Assembly: GCF_040784935.1 (NCBI RefSeq)
Contig: NZ_CP160680.1
Location: forward strand, 3,814,501 to 3,878,500
Reading direction: 5' to 3'
DNA from: Lewinella sp. LCG006
Lineage (GTDB): Bacteria; Bacteroidota; Bacteroidia; Chitinophagales; Saprospiraceae
DNA: 64,000 nt
Shown here: positions 24,708 to 34,782 of the stretch, piece by piece
Layout of the letters: each line of letters starts with the position of its first letter
Position numbering within the stretch: position 1 is the first letter of the stretch
Translations under genes and position numbers: made by a program
The notes under the pieces: model-generated
The model's input: the letters and a program-made list of their open reading frames with translations, nothing else
Told to the model about the DNA's origin: nothing
Database searches by the model: none

Positions 24708-27083
24708 ATGTTACAAATTATCCTAAAATCCGCCTGGCGGCAGCTGTGGAAAAACAAAGGTTACAGTGTCATCAATATCCTGGGTTTGGCCGTAGGTTTA
24801 GCGGTTGCGGTCCTTAGTGGATTGTGGGTACATCACCATTGGCAATACGATCGCTTTCATGCGGATGGTGACCGTATCTACCAGGCGATGCAAGATTATC
24901 TGCCTACGGACGGAGAAATGGGAACCTTTAATGCCGTTTGCCTACCCATCGTAAAGGTATTGCGTGAGGAAACTCCTGGGGTAGAACTGGTTGCGGTTAC
25001 TGATTGGGGGTCGGACTATAGCTTGGGTGTTGGTGAAAAACAACTGTTGAAAAGAGGGCTATACGTAGAGCCTGATTTTCTGAAAATATTCACCTTTCCG
25101 CTGCTGGAAGGAGATCAGGAGACGGTATTGGCAGCACCAAATCAAGTGGTGTTAAGTGCTTCTCTGGCGAAAGCCTTTTTTGGGGAGAAAAACCCCATTG
25201 GCGAAACCATCTCTCTGTCTAATACGGTGGATTTGCAAGTGACAGGTGTATTGCAGGATGTACCATTGACCTCTACTTTGCAATTTGATTTCCTACTGCC
25301 TTTCTCATTGAAAGAACAGGGCGAGCCCTGGGTGAAAGAGGCGAAAGAAAGTTGGGATAATTTCTCTTTTCAGGTCTATTTTAAAATTGAACCAGGGGCC
25401 GATATTGCGGGAATTAAGGCGCAAAATAGAAACCTACTGGCGGAGCACACATCAAATAAGACGTCCTTTATCAATGTGCACGCGCTAACCAATTGGCACC
25501 TTTACGGTGAATTTAAAGACGGCATAGCCACAACCGGGCTTATTCGTTATGTGAGACTCTTTGGCGTGATTGGGCTGTTAGTGCTACTTATTGCGTGTAT
25601 CAATTTTGTGAATATCTCTACAGCCCGGGCGGAGAAACGCAGCAAAGAGGTGGGCGTTCGTAAAGCAATTGGTGCAGGGAAAGCCAGTTTAATCTCTCAG
25701 TTTCTGGGCGAGGCTGGTGTGACGGTAATACTGGCATTTGGGTTGTCAATTTTGCTCGTACAGTTACTGCTGCCGCATTTCAATTTACTGGTGGATGAGG
25801 AAATACATTCTCCGTGGAGAGAACCGCTATTTTGGTTGTCTTCGTTGGGCGTTTTGGTGCTGAGTACGCTGATGGCAGGTAGCTACCCGGCATTTTTTCT
25901 AACCCGTTTCCAGGCCAAGGAGGTACTCCAGAAAACCCATCAGTTGGCAAATGGCCGCAACAATTGGAGCCGTAGAGCTTTGGTTGGCACCCAATTTGCG
26001 GTATCTATTGCCTTGATTGCGGGTAGTCTGGTAGTGCATCAACAGGTAAAATACGCGCAAAAAAGAGATTTGGGATACGATCAGGATCGTCTGATTAGCA
26101 TCATGAATACACCGGGTATCTATGAAAATTACGCAACCATCAAAAGAGAATTACTAGCGTCGAATAAGATAGAAAGTGTTACAGGGGCAGGTAGCCCAAT
26201 TACCTCGGTGTGGTCGAATATGAGCAATATTGGCTGGCCAGGAAAGCCCGCTGAAGAACAGGTGGGAATTGCTTTTATCGCCACCAGCCCTGATTATTTT
26301 GAGACCCTTGGCATTCGTTTTAACCAAGGGCGCCCTTTCCGAGATCACAAAGGGGCAGATACGTCCGCGATGATTATCAATCAGGCCGCTTTGGATCGTA
26401 TGGGACTAGAAGATCCATTGAGTAGCCAGCTTACCTGGGGGGATTCGAAATATAGCATTGTCGGCGTGGTCGAAGACATCATTATGGAGACGCCTTTTGA
26501 GCCGGTACGCCCTACCATTTTTGTCAATTTTCCAAATTGGTTGAGTGTGGTCATGGTTCGTATCAAAGAGGGCCAGCCTACCGATCAGGCACTGGCGAGT
26601 ATGAAGACCATATTTGAAACCCACGACCCGGCGACGCCTTTTACCTATGAGTTTGTAGAAGAGGATTACGCCCGTAAGTTTAAGGGCACCAATTTCATTG
26701 GCACCGTAGCCTTATTGTTTGCGGGACTAGCGATTTTTCTTTCAGCATTGGGGCTATTGGGCCTGGCTGTTTATCTGGCAGAACGCAGGGCCAAAGAGAT
26801 CAGCATCCGAAAAATTCTGGGCGCATCGGTGAGCCAGTTGTGGCTGTTGTTATCGCAAGAATTCGTCTGGATTATCCTCGTCGGCGGATTGATTGCCGTG
26901 CCATTGGGAGGGTATTTCCTGGAGCGTTGGTTGGATAATTTTAGCTATCGCATCGATTTGCCCTGGATGATGTTTGCCCTGGCGGCAGGGATTGCCCTGT
27001 TGATTGCCCTGGCGACCATCAGTTTCCAAAGCCTGAAAGCCGCCTTGGTAAATCCGGCGAAACGGTTACATGATAATGGTTGA
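24708..27083 (+). CDS. Double-FtsX ABC permease 1
   Basis: A 791-residue inner-membrane permease with an N-terminal anchor (about 20-42), a MacB-type periplasmic domain, a first FtsX block (about 280-440) carrying KEVGVRKAIGAG, a second periplasmic domain, and a C-terminal FtsX block (about 670-790) carrying KEISIRKILGAS. These cytoplasmic loops are the expected contacts with the ATPase. The substrate is unknown. The start at 24708 gives the usual opening MLQIILKSAWRQLWKNKGYS. Confidence 0.92.
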   Translation: MLQIILKSAWRQLWKNKGYSVINILGLAVGLAVAVLSGLWVHHHWQYDRFHADGDRIYQAMQDYLPTDGEMGTFNAVCLPIVKVLREETPGVELVAVTDWGSDYSLGVGEKQLLKRGLYVEPDFLKIFTFPLLEGDQETVLAAPNQVVLSASLAKAFFGEKNPIGETISLSNTVDLQVTGVLQDVPLTSTLQFDFLLPFSLKEQGEPWVKEAKESWDNFSFQVYFKIEPGADIAGIKAQNRNLLAEHTSNKTSFINVHALTNWHLYGEFKDGIATTGLIRYVRLFGVIGLLVLLIACINFVNISTARAEKRSKEVGVRKAIGAGKASLISQFLGEAGVTVILAFGLSILLVQLLLPHFNLLVDEEIHSPWREPLFWLSSLGVLVLSTLMAGSYPAFFLTRFQAKEVLQKTHQLANGRNNWSRRALVGTQFAVSIALIAGSLVVHQQVKYAQKRDLGYDQDRLISIMNTPGIYENYATIKRELLASNKIESVTGAGSPITSVWSNMSNIGWPGKPAEEQVGIAFIATSPDYFETLGIRFNQGRPFRDHKGADTSAMIINQAALDRMGLEDPLSSQLTWGDSKYSIVGVVEDIIMETPFEPVRPTIFVNFPNWLSVVMVRIKEGQPTDQALASMKTIFETHDPATPFTYEFVEEDYARKFKGTNFIGTVALLFAGLAIFLSALGLLGLAVYLAERRAKEISIRKILGASVSQLWLLLSQEFVWIILVGGLIAVPLGGYFLERWLDNFSYRIDLPWMMFALAAGIALLIALATISFQSLKAALVNPAKRLHDNG

Positions 27084-27136
27084 TTAAATGTCAATTTAGA
27101 AATCATCGACGAAAGTCGTTCAAGAAAATACCGATT

Positions 27137-29563
27137 ATGCTAAAACATACCTTAAAATCGATCCTGCGGCAGCTGAAGCGGCAGTCGCTCTTTACGGGGA
27201 TTCACCTGTTGGGGCTCAGTGTAGGGCTGTGTTGTGCGATGCTGTTGTTTTTGTACATCCGCCACGAAATCAACTATGATACCCACCATGCGGGAGCCGA
27301 CCGCATCTACCGCGTAACCCTGATTGGGACGGGCCAAGGCGAAGTAAATTACAGTGCGGGTACACCCTACCCACTGGTGAATACGCTAAGGACGGAAGTG
27401 CCGGAGTTGGAACTGGTGAGTGGTATCCATGGCAGCGGGCGCGGTATTGTTAGAGCAGAAGGAAAAGACCATTACCGCTTGCAGGAGGTCTATTTTGCAG
27501 ATGGTAGTTTCTTGGAGATGTTTGATTTTGGACTGGCGGAAGGCGTAGATCCGGCGGTGCTTACGCCCCCGGGTAAAGCGTTGTTGTCTAAGAAAACGGC
27601 GGAGCTGATTTTTGGGAACGAAAATCCTACGGGCAAGACGATCAGTTTGGATGGTAAACTGAATTTGACGGTGGTAGGTACCTACAGTGGCCAACAGCAG
27701 AGCCATCTGGCATCGGATATGCTGGTGTCATTGGCTTCATTGAACGAAGAATTTTTAGGATTTCCAACCGATAATTGGGGCGTAAGCGTGGGGGGAGCGG
27801 CCTACGTACGTCTTCAGGAAGGGCAACAACCCGAGCAATTGGCTGCCAGCCTGGCCGATGTGGTCAACAAGTATATGAATGGAGAAGAAGAGGGGATAGC
27901 CAACGAGTTGCGCCTGCAGCCCCTTGCTGAGGTTCACTTTGATACGCGCTACGACGAGGTGAGTTCGGTGCCGGCCATTGAGGCTTCGTACCTGTGGATA
28001 GCTGGCGCGACGGGACTGTTGATATTGTTGATGGCTTGTTTCAATTTTGTCAACCTATCGCTGGCACAGAACCTGAGCAAACAGCAAGAGGTTGGGATGC
28101 GTAAAGTGCTGGGAGCTAGTCGGAGCCAGCTGTGGGCGCAATATTGGGGGGAAGCACTGGTGCTGGCGTTGAGCGCGGGTGTGATCAGTGTGGTCTTACT
28201 ACAGGCAGCCTTGCCATATTTGCAGGAAAAGCTGCAACAGGAGATGGGGTTCCAAGGTTGGCAGGATTTTCCTATGATGGGTTTTATCTTCCTGCTGACG
28301 TTGCTCATTAGCGTGGTGGCTGGTGGATATCCGGCCTGGGTGGTCGCCAGAAAGAAAGCGCAGGAAGTACTGAAAGGCAGTAAGTTGGTAAGTGACAAAA
28401 GCCAGGTGAATCTGCGCCAAGGACTGATTCTGGCCCAATTTGTGATCACCTTGGTGATGATTTGCAGCGCAATCACGGTATCCCGACAGTTGGATTTTAT
28501 GCAGCATAAAGACTTGGGATTCCGCCAGGAAGCCATCTTGCAAGTGTCGCGTAATAGTGGAGGACTGGATCTTCAATTGCAAGAAGAATGGCAGCGAGAA
28601 ACAGGTGTAATAGCTGTTTCCTTCAACCTGGGGGCACCCACCTCCAGAAACAATATCGGTACAGATTATTACCCCAAAGGCCGTAGTCCGCAAAACGACC
28701 GGAGTGAGCTAGAACTAAAGGCGGCAGATGAGCACTACCTGGAGAATTATGACCTGGACCTACTCGCAGGGCGCTTCATCACGGCCAAAGAAACAGCCCT
28801 GATTGGTGAGCGTTTGCCAGAACAAGGAGAGGAGTGGCCCATCGTGATCAATGAATCCTTGGCCAAAGAGTTAGGCTATACAAATTACGAAGACGCCTTG
28901 GACAAACGTTTGATTCTGGGTTTTAATGATGCAGAAGCCTATATCGTTGGCGTCACCAAGGATTTTAATACCAGCTCTTTGCACGAGGGTGTGAAAGCCA
29001 CGGCGATAACACCCTTGCCATTTTTGTACTACCAAATTGGCGTCAAGCTGGTCCCTGATCAGATCGCCACAACGCTGCCACGGTTGGAGGCAAGTTGGAA
29101 GCAGTTTCATCCTGATGAGTATTTCGATTATTTCTTTCTGGAAGAAGATATTTTGAAACAATACCTGGCTGAACGCCGCACCAATGCCTTGTTGCAAGGC
29201 TTTGCCGGACTAGCCATTTTCATTGCTTGTTTGGGCTTATTCGGCTTGATGGCCATCATGGTACGCCAACGCCGCAAGGAGATCGGATTGCGTAAGGTAC
29301 TGGGGGCTTCGGTGGCGAGCCTGTGGGCCTTGCTTTCGTCGGATATGGTTCGCCTGATAGGTATATCCCTGCTGATCGCTGGACCACTGGCCTGGTGGTT
29401 GATGAACAACTGGCTGGACAACTTTGCTTACCGGATCACGATGAGCGTCTGGACGATTGCCATTGGTGGCATCGCGCTGCTGCTCATTGCATTGCTGACG
29501 GTGAGCGGGCAGGCGTTACGGGCAGCATTGAATAACCCGGTGGAAGCGCTGAAAAATGAATAA
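27137..29563 (+). CDS. Double-FtsX ABC permease 2
   Basis: An 808-residue paralogue of its neighbours. The ATG at 27137 (MLKHTLKSILRQLKRQ) is preferred over 27080, which overlaps the previous gene and adds 19 non-family residues. The two coupling loops read QEVGMRKVLGAS (about 316) and KEIGLRKVLGAS (about 713). The first periplasmic domain (about 50-280) is the most divergent part, as expected if the permeases differ in partner or substrate. It begins 54 bp after permease 1 and ends 26 bp before permease 3. Confidence 0.92.
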   Translation: MLKHTLKSILRQLKRQSLFTGIHLLGLSVGLCCAMLLFLYIRHEINYDTHHAGADRIYRVTLIGTGQGEVNYSAGTPYPLVNTLRTEVPELELVSGIHGSGRGIVRAEGKDHYRLQEVYFADGSFLEMFDFGLAEGVDPAVLTPPGKALLSKKTAELIFGNENPTGKTISLDGKLNLTVVGTYSGQQQSHLASDMLVSLASLNEEFLGFPTDNWGVSVGGAAYVRLQEGQQPEQLAASLADVVNKYMNGEEEGIANELRLQPLAEVHFDTRYDEVSSVPAIEASYLWIAGATGLLILLMACFNFVNLSLAQNLSKQQEVGMRKVLGASRSQLWAQYWGEALVLALSAGVISVVLLQAALPYLQEKLQQEMGFQGWQDFPMMGFIFLLTLLISVVAGGYPAWVVARKKAQEVLKGSKLVSDKSQVNLRQGLILAQFVITLVMICSAITVSRQLDFMQHKDLGFRQEAILQVSRNSGGLDLQLQEEWQRETGVIAVSFNLGAPTSRNNIGTDYYPKGRSPQNDRSELELKAADEHYLENYDLDLLAGRFITAKETALIGERLPEQGEEWPIVINESLAKELGYTNYEDALDKRLILGFNDAEAYIVGVTKDFNTSSLHEGVKATAITPLPFLYYQIGVKLVPDQIATTLPRLEASWKQFHPDEYFDYFFLEEDILKQYLAERRTNALLQGFAGLAIFIACLGLFGLMAIMVRQRRKEIGLRKVLGASVASLWALLSSDMVRLIGISLLIAGPLAWWLMNNWLDNFAYRITMSVWTIAIGGIALLLIALLTVSGQALRAALNNPVEALKNE

Positions 29564-29588
29564 TCACTCCCTGTAAAATCCCTCAACC

Positions 29589-31967
29589 ATGTTCCATACC
29601 TATTTCAAAATTGCCTATCGGCATCTGCGCAATAACAAATTTTTCACCCTGCTCAATGTCATGGGTTTGGGGGTAGGGATGGCGGTAGCTATCATTATTG
29701 GGGTCTGGATATGGGAGGAGGTATCCTTTGATAAATACCACGATAAATACGAGCGCATTGCCTGCGTGATGCAAAACCACACTTTCGAAGGGGTGATAGA
29801 AACCTGGTGGAGCCAGCCTATGCAATCGGCCGCCGTGCTGCGTGACGACTACGGAAGTCATTTTGATGCCGTGGTCATGACTTCTTTTAACAACGTAAAT
29901 ACCTTACGCAAAGGAGAGAAGCTACTCAATAAGAATGGCATTTTTAGTGAACCCGGTGGTCCGGAATTATTGGGTTTGAAAGTGTTGCACGGTACCCGTT
30001 CGGTATTAGACAATCCCAACGCCATCCTGGTATCGGAAACGACAGCGCGCAATTTTTTTGGCGTGGCAAACGCCGTCGGCGAAGTGTTGAATCTAAATGA
30101 AGAAAACCAGGTCACGATTGCTGGTGTTTATGAGGACTTGCCCAAAAATTCCAGCTATGCCGATATGGATTTTATGGGGAGTTGGCTGCTTTATGAACAG
30201 GGTCTTCCCGAATGGGTGAGCTGGGGCAACAGCTGGTTTCAGATACTGGTGGAGGTGAAAGCAGGTGAAACCTTTGCGGAAGTCTCCTCGGCCATTAAAA
30301 ACCTAAAACAGGAACGCATGAGCGAAGCCGAGGGGCTGCGTTTCAAGCCAGAGCTGTTTTTGCACCCGATGTCGCAGTGGCGCCTGTATTCTGAGTTTGA
30401 GAATGGCGTGAGTGCTGGTGGGCGGATTACCTATGTGCGCTCCTTTGCGCTGATCGGCTTTATTGTATTACTGTTAGCTTGTATCAATTTTATGAACCTG
30501 AGCACTGCCCGTTCAGAGCAGCGCGCCCGTGAGGTAGGTATACGTAAGACAATGGGCTCGCGCAGAGGCCAGCTGATTGGGCAGTTTTACAGCGAGTCGA
30601 TGCTCCTGGCTTTTGGTGGTGGTTTGGTAGGTTTAGGCTTGGTAACGGTGCTGTTGCCCTTCTTCAGTCAGTTGGCTGATAAAGAGTTGGTGGTGCAGTG
30701 GAACTCGCCCGTTTTTTGGCTGCTTTGTGCCGGATTCTGCGTTTTCACCGGCTTCCTGGCGGGCAGTTATCCAGCTTTGTACCTGTCGTCTTTTGCACCC
30801 ATTAACGCCATTAAAGGGATGATGAAAAAAGGTGCCGTAAACAGTCGCCCTCGGGAAGTATTGGTGGTCTTACAGTTTACCGTATCCGTGGTGCTGATCG
30901 TAGGTACTATTGTTGTTTTTCAACAAATAAATTTTGCCAAAAACCGCCCCATCGGCTTCAGTAACGAAGGTTTAATAGGCTTGAATCTGCGGAGCCCGGA
31001 ATTAGATAAACGATTCGACGCCTTCCGGCAAGACTTGCTCAATACGGGCCTGATTGAGGAGGTCGCCAAGTCGGAAGCACCTCTGACCAGCACCTTCGTG
31101 ACCAATAGCGGGCTATCCTGGCCGGGGAAAGCAGAAGGCTTTCAGGATGAGTTTGTCACCCTACGCGTCTCGCACGAATTTGGAAAAACCATGGGCTGGA
31201 ACATCGTAGAAGGCCGAGACTTTTCCCGCGAATTCGCAACCGACTCTATGGGCTTTGTGATCAACCAGGCAGCTCAGGAATACATGGGACTGACCGACCC
31301 AATCGGTCAAAAAATCAAGTGGGGAGAAGGCGAGACCTATACCATCGTCGGCGTGGTGGAAGACATGATCACCCAATCGCCGTATACGCCCGTAAAGCAA
31401 ACGATCTTTTTTATCGATTACGACCGCTCGCAGTACGCTACCCTCAAAATGAAACCCACTGCAGGTACGGAAGAAACGCTGGCTGCGGTTGAAAAAATCT
31501 ACACTAAATACGACCCCGTCAATGTATTCGACTATGGATTTTTGGACGAGATGCACGAACAAAAATTTGGCGAAGAGCAGCGGATTGGCCGCCTGGCGGG
31601 CTTCTTTACGATCCTAGCCATCTTCATTAGCTGCCTTGGTCTGTTTGGAATGGCGGCTTACGTATCCGAGCGTCGTTCCCGCGAAATCGGGATTCGCAAG
31701 GTATTAGGAGCAACCATTTACAGCATCGTCGAGTTGATTTCTGCTCACTTTTTGAGGCTGGTCATAGTGGCGCTGGTCATTGCTACGCCCATTGCTTATT
31801 GGCTGATGCAAAACTGGTTAGAAGACTACGTCTATCGGATAGAACTAAGTTGGTGGATGTTTGCCCTGGCTGGCGGGCTAGCCACCGGAATCGCACTGCT
31901 AACGGTAGGTGCGCAGAGCCTCCGGGCAGCGGTAGCCAATCCGTTGGATGCGATTAGGAAGGATTAG
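29589..31967 (+). CDS. Double-FtsX ABC permease 3
   Basis: A 792-residue permease opening MFHTYFKIAYRHLRNNKFFT. The coupling loops are REVGIRKTMGSR (about 314), with Ser-Arg in place of the usual Ala-Ser, and REIGIRKVLGAT (about 697). The second periplasmic domain shares WPGKAEGFQ, MGFVINQAAQEYMGL and IVGVVEDMI with permease 1, making these two the closest pair by eye. It is followed by the hairpin-rich stretch that splits the locus. Confidence 0.92.
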   Translation: MFHTYFKIAYRHLRNNKFFTLLNVMGLGVGMAVAIIIGVWIWEEVSFDKYHDKYERIACVMQNHTFEGVIETWWSQPMQSAAVLRDDYGSHFDAVVMTSFNNVNTLRKGEKLLNKNGIFSEPGGPELLGLKVLHGTRSVLDNPNAILVSETTARNFFGVANAVGEVLNLNEENQVTIAGVYEDLPKNSSYADMDFMGSWLLYEQGLPEWVSWGNSWFQILVEVKAGETFAEVSSAIKNLKQERMSEAEGLRFKPELFLHPMSQWRLYSEFENGVSAGGRITYVRSFALIGFIVLLLACINFMNLSTARSEQRAREVGIRKTMGSRRGQLIGQFYSESMLLAFGGGLVGLGLVTVLLPFFSQLADKELVVQWNSPVFWLLCAGFCVFTGFLAGSYPALYLSSFAPINAIKGMMKKGAVNSRPREVLVVLQFTVSVVLIVGTIVVFQQINFAKNRPIGFSNEGLIGLNLRSPELDKRFDAFRQDLLNTGLIEEVAKSEAPLTSTFVTNSGLSWPGKAEGFQDEFVTLRVSHEFGKTMGWNIVEGRDFSREFATDSMGFVINQAAQEYMGLTDPIGQKIKWGEGETYTIVGVVEDMITQSPYTPVKQTIFFIDYDRSQYATLKMKPTAGTEETLAAVEKIYTKYDPVNVFDYGFLDEMHEQKFGEEQRIGRLAGFFTILAIFISCLGLFGMAAYVSERRSREIGIRKVLGATIYSIVELISAHFLRLVIVALVIATPIAYWLMQNWLEDYVYRIELSWWMFALAGGLATGIALLTVGAQSLRAAVANPLDAIRKD

Positions 31968-32250
31968 TGCTCACTGCGTTCGCGGTTGTGTTCGCCCTTT
32001 GGGGCTCACGTAAGTGTTCGCTGGCGCTCACGGGGGGGTACTCGCTACGCTCGTGTGGGTGTTCGTTCCGATACCTCGGAACTCACGGGGGTACTCGCTT
32101 CGCGAGTGGGAGTGCTCGTCCTGAAGCCTCGGAACTCACGGGAGGCTTTGCCGACTTTTTGAGTTTAGACCATAGGTATTACAAAAAACCGCGATCCCGA
32201 CCTTTCGTCGGAAGAGCACCACCGTGAACCCGATTTATCGGGAGAACACT
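31968..32250 (+). repeat. Tandem short hairpins between permeases 3 and 4
   Basis: A run of about seven units built as GTTCG or ACTCG, a short stem-loop, then CTCACGGG (for example GTTCGCTGGCGCTCACGG, ACTCGCTTCGCGAGTG and TTCCGATACCTCGGAACTCACGG). Two further small hairpins follow (CCGAC...GTCGG and CCCGATTTATCGGG). Non-coding; the open frame across it is a by-product. A shorter relative lies at 60997-61075. Confidence 0.65.
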
Positions 32251-32263
32251 AAAAAAAAGAACC

Positions 32264-34699
32264 ATGAAAATCACCCTTCGCTACTTGTTGAAAAATCGCC
32301 GTACCACTTTGCTCAATGTCTTGGGTTTAGCGGTGGGGATGGCTACTTTTTTATTGATTACCGACCATGTTCAATACGAGCGGAGCTATGATCAGTTTTA
32401 TGAGCAGCCCGAAGAAATTTTTCGCGTAAATACCCTGTGGGGTTTTGAGGGCGAGGAGGAGCGTTACGCTACCACACCGCCACCACTGGCGGAGGCCATC
32501 AGGAATGAGATTCCAGAAGTAGAGGCCGTCTGTCGGGTGTTTTATTGGTCGGATTTCACCATGCGGGCAGACAATGACTTGGGAAAGGTCTTTCGGGAAA
32601 CGAAAGCTTACGCCGTTGATAAAGACTTTTTTGAGGTCTTGGACTACGGCTTGATAGCGGGTGATCCGGCAACGGCTTTTGTGGAGCCTGCCAGCGTAGT
32701 GTTGCCGCGCTCCACAGCGGTACGCTATTTTGGAGAAGCAGCAGTGCGCGATGGTAAAGTGCTGGGCCGCCAGTTGCTGGGAGGTAAAGATGCAGGCACG
32801 CCCTGGAAGATTACGGGGGTCATGGAAGATCAACCTGCCAACAGCCATCTGCAATTTACCATGCTGATTTCAGCCTGTACGTACCCTGATGATTTGTATC
32901 GGAATCAGGTATGGACCTGGAACGTCATGCACACTTACTTACGTACCAAAGCCCTTACGCCCGGCGCACGCGAGCAATTGCAAGCGAAGCTCAAAAATAT
33001 CGCGGAGACCAAAACACTCCCCAACATGCCGATGGCGGCATCGAACCCGGAGCTGTTGGCGAAGGCCAATTTTGATTTTCCGCTACAAGCGATCACGGCT
33101 ATTCATCTGACGTCGAATTACCTGCGGGAGATGCGGCCTAATGGGAATGTGACCTATGTGCAGCTCTTCCTCTGGGCGGCCTATCTGGTGTTGTTCATGG
33201 CTATCATTAATTTTATCAACCTGGCTACGGCCCAAGCTACACGTCGGGCTACCGAAACGAGTGTACGGAAAATCTTGGGGGCTAGCTATGGCAGCTTGGT
33301 GCGGCAGCATTTATCCGAATCGGTAGCTACTACTGTTTTGGCTGCTGGATTATCTTTGTTGCTGATTGTTGCCTGGCAAGAGGGGGCAGCACAGTGGATG
33401 GGTGCCACGATCAAGGGAGATGCTTTACTACAGCCAATATTTTGGACAAAACTACTGGGTTTGTGCTTGTTTACCGGTCTAGCCGCCGGTGCGTACCCAG
33501 CGCTATTTTTAAGCCGGTCAACCACCATGAATGCGCTGCGTGGTCGGCAGGTGAAACTGATTTCTGACTACAACTTACGCAATAGCCTGCTCGTGGTGCA
33601 GTTGGTACTTTCGATGGCGTTGATGGCGGGAAGTTGGCTCATCTACCAGCAGGTGGCATATTTTCAAAACAAAGAATTAGGCTTTGCTAAAAACAACCTG
33701 CTCGTTATCGAAAATGACCGGGAGATAGAAGAGCGCAAAGATGTTTTCAAAGAGGAGCTCCTGCGCCACCCAGGAATCACACAGGTAGGATTCTCGAATG
33801 GATTACCTGGCCAGCCGACCTACCAAATGCGTGACTTCCGTGCCGAAGGGAAATCGGAAGGTACTGGCCTGAACTGGATACTGGCCGATGCGACCTTTTT
33901 ACCAACCTTGGACTTGGAGTTGTTGGCGGGCACCAATTTCAAGCTTGGCAACAGCCGCGACTCTCTTGGTGTGATTCTCAATGAAGCAGCGGTAAAACAA
34001 CTTGAACTCACCAATCCCATCGGCCAAGTGCTCATCAAAAACGAAGGCAATGACGATGAGGAACGCTTGCAGGTAATAGGGGTTGTCAAAGACTTTCACT
34101 TGCAATCCTTGCACCAGGAAATCCAGCCGCTGGCTTTTTGTTATTTCAAAGATTTTGTCTACAAGGACTACATCAGCGTTCGGCTAAGTGATGAAGATAT
34201 CGCGGGAGCCATTGCCCATGTCGAAAACAGCTGGTCGGCTTTTGAGCCGGGAGTTCCCTTGCGCTACAGTTTTTTAGATGAGAATTACAATGAATTATTC
34301 AAATCAGAGGTACAGCTCAGTAAGCTATTTGGTGTCTTCACGCTGTTGGCTTGCTTTATTGCCGGCTTGGGCTTGTTTGGCTTGGTCAGTTTATTGCTCA
34401 CCGAGCGCGTTAAGGAAATCGGTATTCGCAAGGTATTGGGTGCCTCATTGGGGCAGATTGTGCTTTTGCTGAGCCGTCAGTTTCTGTTATTATTGTTGGT
34501 AGCCTTTTTGCTAGTAGTTCCACTTTTTTGGTACGGAAGTACCGAGTGGTTACAAAATTTCGCTTACCGAATCGATCTTACGCCCACGCCACTTTTAGGA
34601 GCAGGTATGGGCGTGCTGCTATTGGCGGCGGTTACGGTAGGTATTCGCGCCACGCAGGCAGCATTGGCCAACCCCGTTGAAGCTTTAAAAAACGACTAA
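32264..34699 (+). CDS. Double-FtsX ABC permease 4
   Basis: An 811-residue permease opening MKITLRYLLKNRRTTLLNVLG. The first coupling loop is atypical, TETSVRKILGAS (about 330); the second is standard, KEIGIRKVLGAS (about 716). It is also longer in the first periplasmic domain, with segments such as GRQLLGGKDAGTPWKITG. The hairpin array upstream may let it be expressed separately from permeases 1-3. Confidence 0.92.
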   Translation: MKITLRYLLKNRRTTLLNVLGLAVGMATFLLITDHVQYERSYDQFYEQPEEIFRVNTLWGFEGEEERYATTPPPLAEAIRNEIPEVEAVCRVFYWSDFTMRADNDLGKVFRETKAYAVDKDFFEVLDYGLIAGDPATAFVEPASVVLPRSTAVRYFGEAAVRDGKVLGRQLLGGKDAGTPWKITGVMEDQPANSHLQFTMLISACTYPDDLYRNQVWTWNVMHTYLRTKALTPGAREQLQAKLKNIAETKTLPNMPMAASNPELLAKANFDFPLQAITAIHLTSNYLREMRPNGNVTYVQLFLWAAYLVLFMAIINFINLATAQATRRATETSVRKILGASYGSLVRQHLSESVATTVLAAGLSLLLIVAWQEGAAQWMGATIKGDALLQPIFWTKLLGLCLFTGLAAGAYPALFLSRSTTMNALRGRQVKLISDYNLRNSLLVVQLVLSMALMAGSWLIYQQVAYFQNKELGFAKNNLLVIENDREIEERKDVFKEELLRHPGITQVGFSNGLPGQPTYQMRDFRAEGKSEGTGLNWILADATFLPTLDLELLAGTNFKLGNSRDSLGVILNEAAVKQLELTNPIGQVLIKNEGNDDEERLQVIGVVKDFHLQSLHQEIQPLAFCYFKDFVYKDYISVRLSDEDIAGAIAHVENSWSAFEPGVPLRYSFLDENYNELFKSEVQLSKLFGVFTLLACFIAGLGLFGLVSLLLTERVKEIGIRKVLGASLGQIVLLLSRQFLLLLLVAFLLVVPLFWYGSTEWLQNFAYRIDLTPTPLLGAGMGVLLLAAVTVGIRATQAALANPVEALKND

Positions 34700-34747
34700 A
34701 TTTCACGACATCAGTTAGTTGGTAGTGGTATTTACCCTCGGTGATGC

Positions 34748-34782
34748 CAATTACCAAATACTGAGTACCAAGTACTAAATTT
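34748..34782. repeat. GTACC-type dispersed repeat, copy 3
   Basis: ATTACCAAATACTGAGTACCAAGTACT lies just before the start of permease 5; related to 1864-1888 and 8035-8116. Confidence 0.45.

Noticed and set aside
25985-25999. Second full TGGCAC-N5-TTGC match
   Set aside because: It lies inside the coding sequence of permease 1, encoding the conserved V-G-T-Q-F-A stretch before a membrane span. No enhancer-like palindrome was noticed upstream, so it is probably a codon-level coincidence.
31967-32227. 86-codon open frame after permease 3
   Set aside because: Consists of the hairpin repeats; the permease stop and hairpins explain the sequence.
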